Origin: Bacillus sp. V2I10
Lineage (GTDB): Bacteria; Bacillota; Bacilli; Bacillales; Bacillaceae
Direction: 5' to 3'
Assembly (NCBI RefSeq): GCF_030817055.1
Contig: NZ_JAUSYV010000001.1
Location: 1,884,001 to 1,948,000 of the forward strand
DNA: 64,000 nt
Position numbers and translations under genes: made by a program. Shown here piece after piece: positions 50,785 to 59,740 of the stretch (positions are counted from its first letter, which is position 1; every line of letters starts with the position of its first letter). Under the pieces are notes generated by a model. The model was not told the origin of the DNA, ran no database searches, and saw nothing but the letters and a program-made list of their open reading frames with translations.

Positions 50785-50810
50785 CCTAAAATACGTCTCT
50801 GTATTTCAGG
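50785..50810 (-). other. SD-sequestering hairpin, alternative to aptamer helix P1
   Basis: CCTGAAATAC (50801-50810) pairs with GTATTTTAGG (50785-50794), ten pairs with one G-T and a 6-base loop. The 3' arm contains the first AGG of the AGGAGG ribosome site of sinI. The 5' arm shares CCT with the 3' strand of aptamer helix P1 (AGGCA/TGCCT), so the two helices exclude each other. Confidence 0.65.
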
Positions 50811-50890
50811 CAGTCCAGCCATCATAGTTATTAAGAACATTAGATCTGTGACTTTGCGTCCTTGCTTTTCAGCAAGTTTGCCTTTGTCTG
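50794..50890 (-). promoter_or_regulatory. GEMM-I class cyclic di-GMP riboswitch in the sinI leader
   Basis: Read on the minus strand. AAAGGCAAAC (50876-50885) leads into CTTGCT-GAAA-AGCAAG (50861-50876), a 6-bp stem with GNRA loop. GGACGCAAAG (50852-50861) follows, then AGTCACAGATC paired to GATGGCTGGACT (to about 50810), and the closing TGCC/GGCA helix (50809-50812 with 50879-50882). These are the hallmarks of the c-di-GMP-I aptamer, including 'GGCAAAC', 'GACGCAAAG' and the tetraloop. The aptamer ends about 20 bases before the sinI ribosome site. Confidence 0.9.
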
Positions 50891-51008
50891 ATTATGTGCA
50901 ATAGTACAGTCTGCAAAAAATCAAAAATTTGTTTCTTTAGTCCTTAAGGTATATATATCTTATTTACTACTATTATAAAAAATGGTTTTTACTTTTTGTG
51001 CTGAAATG

Positions 51009-51015
51009 TGTCGAT
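51009..51015. promoter_or_regulatory. Weak Spo0A-box-like site upstream of sinI
   Basis: TGTCGAT, six of seven to the Spo0A core TGTCGAA. A TATAAT on the minus strand lies at 50972-50977, with no good -35. B. subtilis sinI is Spo0A-activated, so the site is worth noting. The rest of 50891-51125 is AT-rich leader and promoter region with no ORF. Confidence 0.3.
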
Positions 51016-51125
51016 TTTAAAATTTTTTTCAATTTTTTGAAAATATTAGAATTTATTGGGTGTAAATTCCTTTATTATAGGCATTTTGATGGGCTTTGAT
51101 TTTATGAAATGACAGAAAATTTTAC

Positions 51126-51184
51126 GAAAAAAAACAAACTGCAAAATTTTATTTTCTCATTTGAAAATAAGATTTTGCAGTTTT
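51126..51184 (-). terminator. yqhG terminator
   Basis: About 20-bp stem (AAACTGCAAAAT.../...ATTTTGCAGTTT) with TTTGTTTTTTTT on the minus strand. Confidence 0.85.
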
Positions 51185-51189
51185 CGACA

Positions 51190-51984
51190 TTAATAGAACG
51201 CATTTTGCGACAAATAAAAAATTCCGCCATTTACAATCGAAACATTTATTTGCGGATCATATAATTCTTTTAATGCTGCTTTTTCTAATTGGTAGGCTTC
51301 CGGTTTCTCATCAAGATCTTCATAAAAATGACTGAGCAGCATCATATCAGAGTTCCAGCGCTGTCTTGCATCGTCTGCCCATGAGTGGTCATCCTTCTCA
51401 ATAATAGATTGAATATAGTTCTGAATGCGATTTAACCCGCTTTGTTCCTTAATCATTGGGGATGTTGTAAAGCAAAGATCAGGAATTCGCGGAGTTAAGG
51501 TCATTTTTTCTAAATGATCCTGGAAATTTTCGATAATTGCTCCGCTGATCAAATGAAGACCGATTGAATATAAATGGTCCTTCTTTTTGTCGCTCTGATA
51601 AGATACCATGACATTTACTCCGAGCCATGGGTGAAGTGATTGCGAGCTTCCATTATGCGGAGAGTTTTCATAAAGGCGGATGTGACTTCCAAGCTTTTTG
51701 CTCGCCTGGTAAATCTGATGGAGTCTTGGTGCCCCAAAATGCATAATCTCTCCTTTTAAATCTTCAGGAGCCTGTTTGGCATCTGTAAGAAATGTCACCT
51801 GCATGGGATTTGGAACACCGCCGGTTTTTTCAAGATAGGTCCAGTAAAAAGGGCGGTTCATCAGCTCTTTATCCATTTCGATTGTTAACTGCACAGTCAT
51901 ATATCCTGGGTGTTTATCAATGATTTGACACGAATTTGCTGTAAAAAAACTTTCTAAGAATTGACTGATCTCTTGCTGCAGCAT
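51190..51984 (-). CDS. yqhG: YqhG family protein
   Basis: 264 residues, soluble, no recognised catalytic motif. It starts MLQQEISQFLESFFTANSC and is family-typical throughout (GVPNPMQVTFLTD, FGAPRLHQIYQAS). Conserved in Bacillus next to the SNF2 helicase gene yqhH, and encoded 25 bp downstream of it here, so the two are probably one operon. Function unknown. Confidence 0.88.
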   Translation of the reverse strand: MLQQEISQFLESFFTANSCQIIDKHPGYMTVQLTIEMDKELMNRPFYWTYLEKTGGVPNPMQVTFLTDAKQAPEDLKGEIMHFGAPRLHQIYQASKKLGSHIRLYENSPHNGSSQSLHPWLGVNVMVSYQSDKKKDHLYSIGLHLISGAIIENFQDHLEKMTLTPRIPDLCFTTSPMIKEQSGLNRIQNYIQSIIEKDDHSWADDARQRWNSDMMLLSHFYEDLDEKPEAYQLEKAALKELYDPQINVSIVNGGIFYLSQNAFY

Positions 51985-52009
51985 CTCTCTGAAGCCTCCT
52001 TACCTATCC

Positions 52010-53692
52010 TTATTTTCCATTCGCTGCTTTTTTTTCAGAGTGTTCCTGCTCGGCAAAATGAAGGATGGATGTTAAGTTTTCCATTTTGATTTTCATTTCG
52101 CCTTCACTTTTTGATTGAAAGAGAATATCCTGCAAATGATCTTCAAAATTTGAAATATCCAATCTGGTTAAAATTTCATCAAGCTCACCGATTACTTTTT
52201 CGAATAGATTAATTTTTTCATAAAGCAATTTTAAAATATGCTCTTCAACAGTATTTTTTGTAGCCATATTGTAAATATAAACGTCTTTTTCCTGGCCGAG
52301 GCGATGAATCCGGCCGATTCTTTGTTCAAGCCGCATCGGATTCCAGGGGAGGTCATAATTGATGATGTGATTGCAAAATTGCAGGTTTATGCCTTCGCCC
52401 CCAGCTTCTGTTGCAATCAGTACTTGAACACGGTTTTTAAATAAATCTTTCATCCAATCTTTTTTTCCCCGTTTAAATCCTCCCCGGAAAGGGACAGAAG
52501 AAATACCGTGCTGCTGCAAAAACCATTGCAGATAAAATTGAGTGGCACGATATTCAGTAAAGATAATGACTTTATCATCAATTCTTTTAATAAGCTCCAC
52601 TGCTTTTTGAGCTTTTGTGTTTCCGTCAACCTCATCAATGCACTGCATCAATTCCCTGATGATTGGCTCAGGCAGAGGGGAGACTTCACCTGCAGGCCGA
52701 TCGATCATTTTTTTTAGTGTCATATAAACGGCTTCCCTGCTTGAGCATGCTTCTCTTTGAAGGGTCATAATGGAAAACATGCTTGCAGCAGCCGTTCCGA
52801 ATGATTTAAGTCTTGATATAGCTGTGTACAGATTTCGTTCTGTTGGAGAGAGGTCTATCGGAACCGTTTCAACATGGCGTTTTGGCCAGTCAATTCCAGT
52901 ATCGCCGCGGCGGTTTCGGATCATTACTTTGTTGACAAGCTCCTGCAGATGCTCATGATGTTCAAGAGATCGATTTTTTGCTGAGAAAACTTCTGAAAAA
53001 TAAGCTTCGTTTCCAAGATGACCGGGTTTGAGAAGAGAGACAAGATTGAAAATCTCTTCAACACGATTTTGGATCGGAGTTGCTGTCAGAAGAAGGCAGT
53101 ATTTCTTTTTCAGCCTCTGAACAAATTCATAGTTTTTTGTTTTATTATTTTTGAGTTTATGAGCCTCATCGATAATGACTAAATCATATTGCTGGGCAAG
53201 GACTATTTCTCTGTGAGGGCTTCGTTTTGCGGTGTCAATTGAAGAAACCACCACATCACATGCTTCCCAAACGTAGCTTTTCTTCTGCTCAACAGCAGGT
53301 ATATAAAATTTTTCATGCAGTTCTCTTGCCCATTGTGAAACTAGAGAGGCCGGCACGAGAATTAAGATCTTTTTGGCAAGGCCGCGGATCATGTATTCTT
53401 TTACAATCAGTCCGGCTTCAATCGTTTTTCCAAGGCCCACTTCATCTGCAAGTATCGCTTTGCCGTTCATATGCTCAACTACCTGTCTTGCAACCTCTAA
53501 TTGGTGCGGCAGGGGTGTAAAGTCTGTCAGATGATTTGGAGCCTGCAAGCCTTCAAACGAAGGAACAATTAAATGTTTTTGTACTTCACAGGCGAGTTTG
53601 TAATTTTCCCAATTTTCCCAAGGTCCATCATTTTCTAGTTTTTTGAAAAAAGTATCTTGCCAGGATGAATCAAAGTTGATTTTTACATTCAT
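52010..53692 (-). CDS. yqhH: SNF2-family helicase YqhH
   Basis: SNF2/RapA-like ATPase, 560 residues. Walker A ADEVGLGKTIEAG, DEAH box IIDEAHKLKNN, SAT-like LLTATPIQN, and helicase C motifs (VLIATEAGGEGINLQFC, QRIGRIHRLGQ). It may remodel nucleic acid-protein complexes. ATG 53692 has GAAAGGGC eight bases upstream; a TTG six codons earlier overlaps that site. Divergent from the gcv operon. Confidence 0.92.
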   Translation of the reverse strand: MNVKINFDSSWQDTFFKKLENDGPWENWENYKLACEVQKHLIVPSFEGLQAPNHLTDFTPLPHQLEVARQVVEHMNGKAILADEVGLGKTIEAGLIVKEYMIRGLAKKILILVPASLVSQWARELHEKFYIPAVEQKKSYVWEACDVVVSSIDTAKRSPHREIVLAQQYDLVIIDEAHKLKNNKTKNYEFVQRLKKKYCLLLTATPIQNRVEEIFNLVSLLKPGHLGNEAYFSEVFSAKNRSLEHHEHLQELVNKVMIRNRRGDTGIDWPKRHVETVPIDLSPTERNLYTAISRLKSFGTAAASMFSIMTLQREACSSREAVYMTLKKMIDRPAGEVSPLPEPIIRELMQCIDEVDGNTKAQKAVELIKRIDDKVIIFTEYRATQFYLQWFLQQHGISSVPFRGGFKRGKKDWMKDLFKNRVQVLIATEAGGEGINLQFCNHIINYDLPWNPMRLEQRIGRIHRLGQEKDVYIYNMATKNTVEEHILKLLYEKINLFEKVIGELDEILTRLDISNFEDHLQDILFQSKSEGEMKIKMENLTSILHFAEQEHSEKKAANGK

Positions 53693-53989
53693 AAATGACA
53701 GCCCTTTCAAGCAAAGGTATTGTTATGGTGAATCGTTCACTTTAAGGTGTGAATTGGTAGTTTATTATGATAAAATACAAATAAATCAAGTTAAACACGA
53801 ACATTAAACTAAAATATATGTTTAATATTTGTGTAAAAATAGATTGATGAATGCTGTTCATAATGGTAGGATGTTAATAAGTAAGAAAGTTGCTAACATA
53901 CTTACTTTTCAGTTAGCATGGTTCTTTTGTCAAAAATGTCAAAATGTCAAAGAATGTTATCTCTTAGTATGACCAGTTTTACAGAAAAT

Positions 53990-54213
53990 ATGAGCGAATG
54001 AGAGCAAGGGGAGAGACTGCCGGCGGCTCTAATAAATGAAACCGCAAAAGCAGCGCCGAAGGAGCAAACATCTGTGAATCTCTCAGGCAAAAGAACTCTT
54101 GTTTGACGCAACTCTGGAGAGAGTTTGTGAAAGCAGCAAACCACCAAAGGGGAAAGCTTTGCTTATTTTTGGCAAGGTAAACTTTCAGGTGCAGGGACAG
54201 AGACTACCTTTTT
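53990..54213 (+). promoter_or_regulatory. Tandem glycine riboswitch of the gcv operon
   Basis: Two consecutive aptamers. The first has GAGAGAC, GCGCCGAAGGAGCAAAC and CTCTCAGGCAAAAGAAC (to about 54120). The second has CACCACCAAAGGGGAAAGC and AACTTTCAGGTGCAGGGACAGAGAC. These are the conserved glycine riboswitch cores. Glycine binding should prevent the terminator that follows. Promoter elements lie in a TGTCAAA-rich stretch at 53927-53951. Confidence 0.92.
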
Positions 54214-54242
54214 AGATAAAGGGGGGTCTCTGTCCTTTTTTT
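54195..54242 (+). terminator. Expression-platform terminator of the glycine riboswitch
   Basis: GGACAGAGAC / GTCTCTGTCC with seven T. The 5' arm overlaps the last aptamer helix, as expected for a glycine ON switch. Confidence 0.88.
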
Positions 54243-54269
54243 ATACTTTTTTGGGGAGGCGATTTGATT

Positions 54270-55373
54270 ATGGCGGATTTAAAGCGAACACCATTATTTG
54301 ATGTTTATAAAGAACATGGTGCAAAGACAATTGATTTTGGCGGTTGGGATCTTCCCGTTCAATTTTCTTCTATTAAAGAAGAGCACGAGGCAGTTCGGGA
54401 AAGAGCTGGCTTATTCGATGTTTCGCATATGGGTGAAATTGAAGTGACAGGTGCAGACAGTCTTGCATTTCTTCAAAAGACGATGACGAATGATGTTTCC
54501 CTTTTGAAAGACGGCGGAGCCCAGTACACTGCGATGTGCTATGAAGATGGCGGAACAGTAGACGATTTATTAATTTATAAAAAATCAGATACTCACTATT
54601 TATTAGTCGTGAATGCTTCAAATATTGAAAAAGATTATGAGTGGCTCATCTCGCACAAATTCGGAAACACAGAGCTGCATAATATTTCATCAAATGTTGC
54701 ACAACTGGCCATTCAGGGGCCACAAGCTGAATCGATCCTTCAAAAATTAACTGAAACAGATTTAAGTGAAATCAAGTTTTTTAAATTTAAAGATGGCGTT
54801 GTAATCGATGATGTACAAGCTCTTGTCTCCAGAACAGGCTATACAGGCGAAGACGGCTTTGAAATCTATTGCCCATCTTCAGAAGCGCCTTCCCTTTGGA
54901 AAGCGATTTTAGAAGCAGGCAAAAATGAAGGAATTCTTCCGTGCGGTTTAGGCGCACGCGACACCTTGCGCTTTGAAGCAAATCTGCCTTTATATGGACA
55001 GGAGCTTACAAAAGAAATTACTCCGATTGAAGCGGGAATCGGCTTTGCTGTAAAACCGAATAAAGAGGCAGACTTCATCGGAAAAGATATTTTAAAAGAA
55101 CAAAAAGAAAATGGAACAGCAAGAAAGCTTGTCGGTCTTGAGATGATTGACAAAGGAATACCCCGACATGGTTATGAAGTATACCATGGAGAAGAACAAA
55201 TCGGCGAAGTAACGACTGGCACACAATCTCCTACGTTAAAGAAAAATATAGGCTGGGCTCTGCTGAAAAAGGAATTTGCAGAACCGGGCACTGAAGTGAT
55301 TGTGCAAGTGCGCAAGAAACGCTTAAAAGCAATTGCAGTTTCAACACCTTTTTATAAACGACCAAAAAAATGA
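54270..55373 (+). CDS. gcvT: Glycine cleavage system T protein
   Basis: Aminomethyltransferase moving the C1 unit from H-protein to tetrahydrofolate. 367 residues: FGGWDLPVQFSSIKEEHEAVR, DVSHMGEIEVTG, folate site MTNDV and YTGEDGFEIY, and the C-terminal PFYKRP end. GGAGG ten bases before ATG 54270; a TTG two codons upstream is less likely. First gene of gcvT-gcvPA-gcvPB behind a riboswitch. Confidence 0.95.
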   Translation: MADLKRTPLFDVYKEHGAKTIDFGGWDLPVQFSSIKEEHEAVRERAGLFDVSHMGEIEVTGADSLAFLQKTMTNDVSLLKDGGAQYTAMCYEDGGTVDDLLIYKKSDTHYLLVVNASNIEKDYEWLISHKFGNTELHNISSNVAQLAIQGPQAESILQKLTETDLSEIKFFKFKDGVVIDDVQALVSRTGYTGEDGFEIYCPSSEAPSLWKAILEAGKNEGILPCGLGARDTLRFEANLPLYGQELTKEITPIEAGIGFAVKPNKEADFIGKDILKEQKENGTARKLVGLEMIDKGIPRHGYEVYHGEEQIGEVTTGTQSPTLKKNIGWALLKKEFAEPGTEVIVQVRKKRLKAIAVSTPFYKRPKK

Positions 55374-55398
55374 ACTAGTTTGAAAGGGGAACACATCC

Positions 55399-56745
55399 AT
55401 GAAACATCGTTATTTGCCGATGACAGAACAAGATCAGCAGGAAATGCTTGATGCTGTCGGAGTATCTCATATAGATGAGCTTTTCTCAGACATTCCCGAG
55501 AGCGTGCGTTTTCAGGGGGATTATAAGATCAAGAAAGCAAAATCTGAAACGGAACTGGTGAAGGAGCTGAGTGAGCTTGCTTCTAAAAACAAGGATTTAA
55601 GAAGCAATGCTTCTTTCCTTGGTGCAGGTGTATACGATCATTACATGCCGATCATCGTAGATCATGTGATTTCACGCTCAGAATTCTATACAGCCTACAC
55701 TCCGTATCAGCCGGAAATTTCGCAGGGTGAGCTTCAGGCTATCTTTGAATTTCAAACGATGATTGCTGAGCTTACTGGAATGGATGTGGCAAACTCATCC
55801 ATGTACGATGGCGGAACTTCTCTAGCTGAAGCTGCGATGCTTGCTGCCGGCCAGACTAAAAAGAAAAAAGTCATCGTTTCAAAAGCAGTTCATCCGGAAA
55901 GCAGGGATGTTCTGAAAACATATGCTAAGGGACAGTACATTGAAGTAGTAGAAGTACCTGTGAAAAATGGCGTGACAGATCTTGAAGCTTTGAAGGCAGA
56001 AATGTCAGACGATGTTGCAGCTGTGGTTGTGCAATATCCAAACTTCTTCGGGCAAATCGAGCCGCTAAAAGACATTGAACCCATTGCTCATACAGGAAAA
56101 AGCATGTTTATCGTGTCTTCTAACCCGCTTGCACTGGGAGCTTTAACACCTCCAGGAAAATTTGGAGCCGATATCGTGGCAGGCGATGCTCAGCCATTCG
56201 GTATTCCTACTGCTTTTGGCGGTCCACACTGTGGTTATTTTGCTGTAACTCAAAAATTGCTCCGCAAAGTGCCGGGACGATTGGTCGGACAAACGACAGA
56301 TGAACAGGGCAGACGCGGGTTTGTCTTAACACTTCAGGCACGTGAACAGCACATAAGACGTGACAAAGCGACTTCTAATATTTGTTCAAATCAGGCTTTA
56401 AACGCTTTGGCAGCCTCGGTTGCCATGACGGCACTGGGAAAAAAAGGCGTAAAAGAGATGGCTTTTCAAAATATCCAAAAAGCAAATTACGCTAAAAAAG
56501 CATTTGCTGCAAATGGGATTGAGGTTCCATTTGAAGGGGCTATTTTTAACGAATTTGTCATTAAATTAAACAAACCGATTAAAGAGGTAAATGCAAAGCT
56601 TATTCAACAGGGCATCATTGGCGGTTTCGATTTAGGCAGTGTATACCCGGAGCTTGAAAACTACATGCTTGTAGCTGTAACTGAATTGCGTACAAAAGAA
56701 GAAATTGACCTATTTGTAAAGGAATTGGGGGATGGACATGAATAA
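55399..56745 (+). CDS. gcvPA: Glycine dehydrogenase subunit 1 (P protein alpha)
   Basis: Non-catalytic half of the split glycine decarboxylase, 448 residues. MKHRYLPMTEQDQQEMLDAV start, QPEISQGELQAIFEFQT, GGPHCGYFA and RREQHIRR-like (AREQHIRRDKATSN) segments. AAGGGGAAC before the ATG. Overlaps gcvPB by 8-14 bases. Confidence 0.95.
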   Translation: MKHRYLPMTEQDQQEMLDAVGVSHIDELFSDIPESVRFQGDYKIKKAKSETELVKELSELASKNKDLRSNASFLGAGVYDHYMPIIVDHVISRSEFYTAYTPYQPEISQGELQAIFEFQTMIAELTGMDVANSSMYDGGTSLAEAAMLAAGQTKKKKVIVSKAVHPESRDVLKTYAKGQYIEVVEVPVKNGVTDLEALKAEMSDDVAAVVVQYPNFFGQIEPLKDIEPIAHTGKSMFIVSSNPLALGALTPPGKFGADIVAGDAQPFGIPTAFGGPHCGYFAVTQKLLRKVPGRLVGQTTDEQGRRGFVLTLQAREQHIRRDKATSNICSNQALNALAASVAMTALGKKGVKEMAFQNIQKANYAKKAFAANGIEVPFEGAIFNEFVIKLNKPIKEVNAKLIQQGIIGGFDLGSVYPELENYMLVAVTELRTKEEIDLFVKELGDGHE

Positions 56746-58198
56746 GCATGATCAGCCATTAATATTTGAACTGACAAAACCAGGACGAACAGGCTACAGT
56801 TTGCCTTCATTGGATATCCCTGAAATCGCTGGAGATGAATTAATTCCAAGTGAATATTTGCGTGCAGATGAAGCTGAACTGCCGGAAGTCTCTGAACTTG
56901 ATATCATGAGACATTATACAGCTCTTTCCAAGAGGAACCATGGAGTAGATTCCGGGTTTTATCCACTTGGATCCTGTACAATGAAATACAATCCTAAAAT
57001 CAATGAAAATGTAGCTCGTATGGCAGGTTTAGCCCATATCCATCCTCTGCAGGATGAAAGCACAGTTCAGGGTGCCCTTGAGCTTATGTATGATCTCCAG
57101 GAGCATCTCATTGAAATTACCGGAATGGATGAGGTTACATTGCAGCCTGCAGCAGGCGCACATGGCGAATGGACCGGCCTGATGATGATCCGTGCTTATC
57201 ACGAAGCCAACAACGATTTTAACCGGACAAAAGTAATTGTTCCTGACTCAGCTCATGGCACAAATCCAGCGTCAGCTACTGTAGCAGGATTTGAAACAGT
57301 TACGGTTAAATCAAACGAAAAGGGCCTTGTAGATCTTGAAGATTTAAAACGTGTGGTAGGGGAAGATACAGCTGCTCTTATGCTGACGAATCCTAATACC
57401 CTCGGACTTTTTGAAGAAAATATTTTAGAAATGGCGAAAATCGTACATGACGCAGGAGGCAAGCTTTATTACGACGGTGCAAATTTAAATGCCGTATTAA
57501 GCAAGGCCCGTCCAGGCGATATGGGATTTGATGTCGTTCATTTAAATCTTCATAAAACATTTACCGGTCCTCACGGAGGCGGAGGCCCTGGATCAGGCCC
57601 GGTTGGAGTTAAAGCTGATCTGATTCCGTACCTTCCAAAACCTGTATTAGTTAAAAGAGATAATAAATATACGTTTGATTATGATCGTCCGCAGTCCATC
57701 GGCCGAGTGAAGCCATTCTACGGAAACTTCGGAATTAACGTCCGTGCTTATACGTATATTCGGACAATGGGACCTGATGGGTTAAAAGCGGTGACAGAGT
57801 ATGCCGTTTTAAATGCAAACTACATGATGAGAAGACTTTCAGAAGCCTATGATCTTCCATTTGACAGGCACTGCAAGCATGAATTTGTTCTTTCAGGCAA
57901 GCGTCAGAAAAAATTAGGGGTGCGTACGCTGGACATCGCAAAAAGGCTGCTTGATTTCGGCTATCATCCGCCTACCATCTACTTCCCATTAAACGTGGAA
58001 GAATGCATCATGATTGAACCGACTGAAACAGAATCAAAAGAAACGCTGGATTCATTTATTGACGCAATGCTTCAGATCGCAAAAGAAGCAGAAGAAAATC
58101 CTGAAATTGTACAGGAAGCACCGCATACGACAGTTGTCAGCCGCTTAGATGAGACGACAGCAGCAAGAAAACCGATCTTGCGTTATCAAAAGCAATAA
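56738..58198 (+). CDS. gcvPB: Glycine dehydrogenase subunit 2 (P protein beta)
   Basis: PLP-containing half of glycine decarboxylase. The PLP lysine is in LNLHKTFTGPHGGGGPGSGP; SCTMKYNPKINE and PAAGAHGEWTG are present. ATG 56738 lies six bases after GGGGG, giving MNKHDQPLIFELTK; ATG 56732 overlaps it. About 486 residues. Last gene of the operon. Confidence 0.95.
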   Translation: MNKHDQPLIFELTKPGRTGYSLPSLDIPEIAGDELIPSEYLRADEAELPEVSELDIMRHYTALSKRNHGVDSGFYPLGSCTMKYNPKINENVARMAGLAHIHPLQDESTVQGALELMYDLQEHLIEITGMDEVTLQPAAGAHGEWTGLMMIRAYHEANNDFNRTKVIVPDSAHGTNPASATVAGFETVTVKSNEKGLVDLEDLKRVVGEDTAALMLTNPNTLGLFEENILEMAKIVHDAGGKLYYDGANLNAVLSKARPGDMGFDVVHLNLHKTFTGPHGGGGPGSGPVGVKADLIPYLPKPVLVKRDNKYTFDYDRPQSIGRVKPFYGNFGINVRAYTYIRTMGPDGLKAVTEYAVLNANYMMRRLSEAYDLPFDRHCKHEFVLSGKRQKKLGVRTLDIAKRLLDFGYHPPTIYFPLNVEECIMIEPTETESKETLDSFIDAMLQIAKEAEENPEIVQEAPHTTVVSRLDETTAARKPILRYQKQ

Positions 58199-58206
58199 AA
58201 GGCACA

Positions 58207-58241
58207 CAAAAAGGATTCGCATTTCAAGCGGATCCTTTTTA
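58207..58241 (+). terminator. gcv operon terminator
   Basis: Stem AAAAAGGATTCGC / GCGGATCCTTTTT. Confidence 0.85.
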
Positions 58242-58250
58242 TTTATGCAT

Positions 58251-58282
58251 AAAAAAGTCTGCAGAACAGACTGCAGACTTCC
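58251..58282 (-). terminator. yqhL terminator
   Basis: Stem AGTCTGCAG / CTGCAGACT with six T on the minus strand. Confidence 0.8.
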
Positions 58283-58284
58283 TC

Positions 58285-58668
58285 TTATTTCTTTGCTTTT
58301 ATTTTACCGCCCCAGCCCTTAAAACCGCCTTTTAGCGTGTATAGATCATTATAGCCTTTTCTTTTCAGCATTTGAGCTGTGCGTCCGCTTCTGACAGTGT
58401 TTTGACAGTAAATGTAGACAGGCTGATCTTTGCGGATTTCCTTATGTCTTTGTCTCATTTGGGATAAAGGAATATTTCTTGCTCCAAGTATATGTCCGCC
58501 GTCAAATTCATTTGGCTCACGGACATCAATTAACTGAGCTTTTCTGTATCCTGCACGGAATTCTTCTTCCGTTAATGTTTTCATGATTTTACGCTGATAA
58601 AAATAAGAGTAAATCGTGTAGGCTGCTAGTGCACCTAATAGAATCAATAAAAAAATCCATGTTGTCAA
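58285..58668 (-). CDS. yqhL: Membrane-anchored rhodanese-domain protein YqhL
   Basis: 127 residues. N-terminal membrane segment (WIFLLILLGALAAYTIY) and a rhodanese domain with active-site Cys in YIYCQNTVRSGRTA; CxxxxRS loop is present. Likely handles sulfur transfer at the membrane. TTG start at 58668, about ten bases after AAAGGAG. Convergent with gcvPB. Confidence 0.88.
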   Translation of the reverse strand: MTTWIFLLILLGALAAYTIYSYFYQRKIMKTLTEEEFRAGYRKAQLIDVREPNEFDGGHILGARNIPLSQMRQRHKEIRKDQPVYIYCQNTVRSGRTAQMLKRKGYNDLYTLKGGFKGWGGKIKAKK

Positions 58669-58875
58669 GCTGACCCGACTCCTTTATAAGCAACTTTTCT
58701 AAGACAAGTTCAAATGAACTTTAATAATATTGGACAAATACTATTATATAAGAGCAGGATCAAATTGTCATCTATGAATAAGACATAATTATTTTCAACC
58801 TGGCCTTCTTTTTGATAGACTAGGTAAGGCACAGAAAATGAAATACATACTTATCATGGAAAATGGGGTATGAAG

Positions 58876-59712
58876 ATGGCAAAGGAAACTTGGAGATTTA
58901 TTGATTCAGGGAATTGTTCCCCGTCCTATAATATGGCGTTAGATGAAGCGCTGCTTGAGTGGAACAGTCAGGGGATCTTCCCGCCGGTAATTCGCTTTTA
59001 TGGATGGGACCCGGCTACTCTTTCAGTAGGATACTTTCAAAAGGCCGAAAAAGAAATTGATCTTGATGCCGTTAAAAAGTATGGGCTGGGCTTTGTGCGC
59101 AGACCGACAGGAGGCAGAGGTGTTCTGCATGACAAGGAGCTGACATACAGCGTCATAGTGTCAGAAGACCATCCTGAAATGCCGAAGACAGTAACCGAAG
59201 CTTATAGAGTCATTTCAGAAGGTATTCTTCAGGGTTTCAGAGAACTGGGGCTAGATGCATATTTCGCCGTACCGAGAACGGAGGAAGAGAAACAGGGGCT
59301 TAAGAATCCGCGGTCTGCCGTTTGTTTTGACGCACCATCATGGTATGAACTTGTTGTAGAAGGACGCAAGGTGGCCGGGAGCGCACAAACGCGCCAAAAA
59401 GGAGTCATTCTTCAGCACGGTTCCATTTTGCTCGATATAGATGAAGAAATGCTTTTTAATCTGTTTAAGTACCCAAGCGAGCGGGTAAAAGAACGAATGC
59501 AGAAGAATTTCAAAAATAAGGCAGTTGCTGTCAATGCTTTGCGCAAGAATCCTGTTACAGTGGAGGAAGCAAAGAATGCGTTTAAAAAGGGCTTTGAGAT
59601 AGGTCTGAATATCTCACTCGAACCTTATACCTTGACAGCTGAAGAACATGCTTTTGTAGAGAAAATTGCAATTGGAAAGTATAATACCGATGATTGGAAT
59701 TATAAACGATAA
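58876..59712 (+). CDS. lipM: Octanoyl-[GcvH]:protein/carrier octanoyltransferase LipM
   Basis: Transfers octanoate from ACP to GcvH, the first step of lipoic acid assembly. 278 residues. VRRPTGGRGVLHD and GSAQTRQKGVILQHGSI are the family signatures; the catalytic Cys is in SAVCFDAPSWYE. ATG 58876 gives the usual MAKETWRFIDSG start. Beside gcv and functionally tied to it, because GcvH must be lipoylated for glycine cleavage. Confidence 0.93.
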   Translation: MAKETWRFIDSGNCSPSYNMALDEALLEWNSQGIFPPVIRFYGWDPATLSVGYFQKAEKEIDLDAVKKYGLGFVRRPTGGRGVLHDKELTYSVIVSEDHPEMPKTVTEAYRVISEGILQGFRELGLDAYFAVPRTEEEKQGLKNPRSAVCFDAPSWYELVVEGRKVAGSAQTRQKGVILQHGSILLDIDEEMLFNLFKYPSERVKERMQKNFKNKAVAVNALRKNPVTVEEAKNAFKKGFEIGLNISLEPYTLTAEEHAFVEKIAIGKYNTDDWNYKR

Positions 59713-59740
59713 GCGACTTGAACCTTAGTCGCTTTTGTTT
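59711..59740 (+). terminator. lipM terminator
   Basis: Stem AAGCGACT / AGTCGCTT followed by TTGTTTATTTTTT. Confidence 0.7.

Noticed and set aside
50941..51060. Clear sigma-A promoter for the sinI transcript
   Set aside because: A TATAAT is present on the minus strand at 50972-50977 but without a matching -35 or extended -10, so I do not call it.
51181..51189. TTTTCGACA (Spo0A-box-like) at the yqhG stop
   Set aside because: It overlaps the yqhG terminator and stop codon, about 410 bases from sinI, so a role in the sinI promoter is unlikely.
53881..53920. AAGTAAG / CTTACTT and TGCTAAC / GTTAGCA inverted repeats
   Set aside because: Short arms in AT-rich sequence, overlapping one another, with no clear link to either flanking gene.
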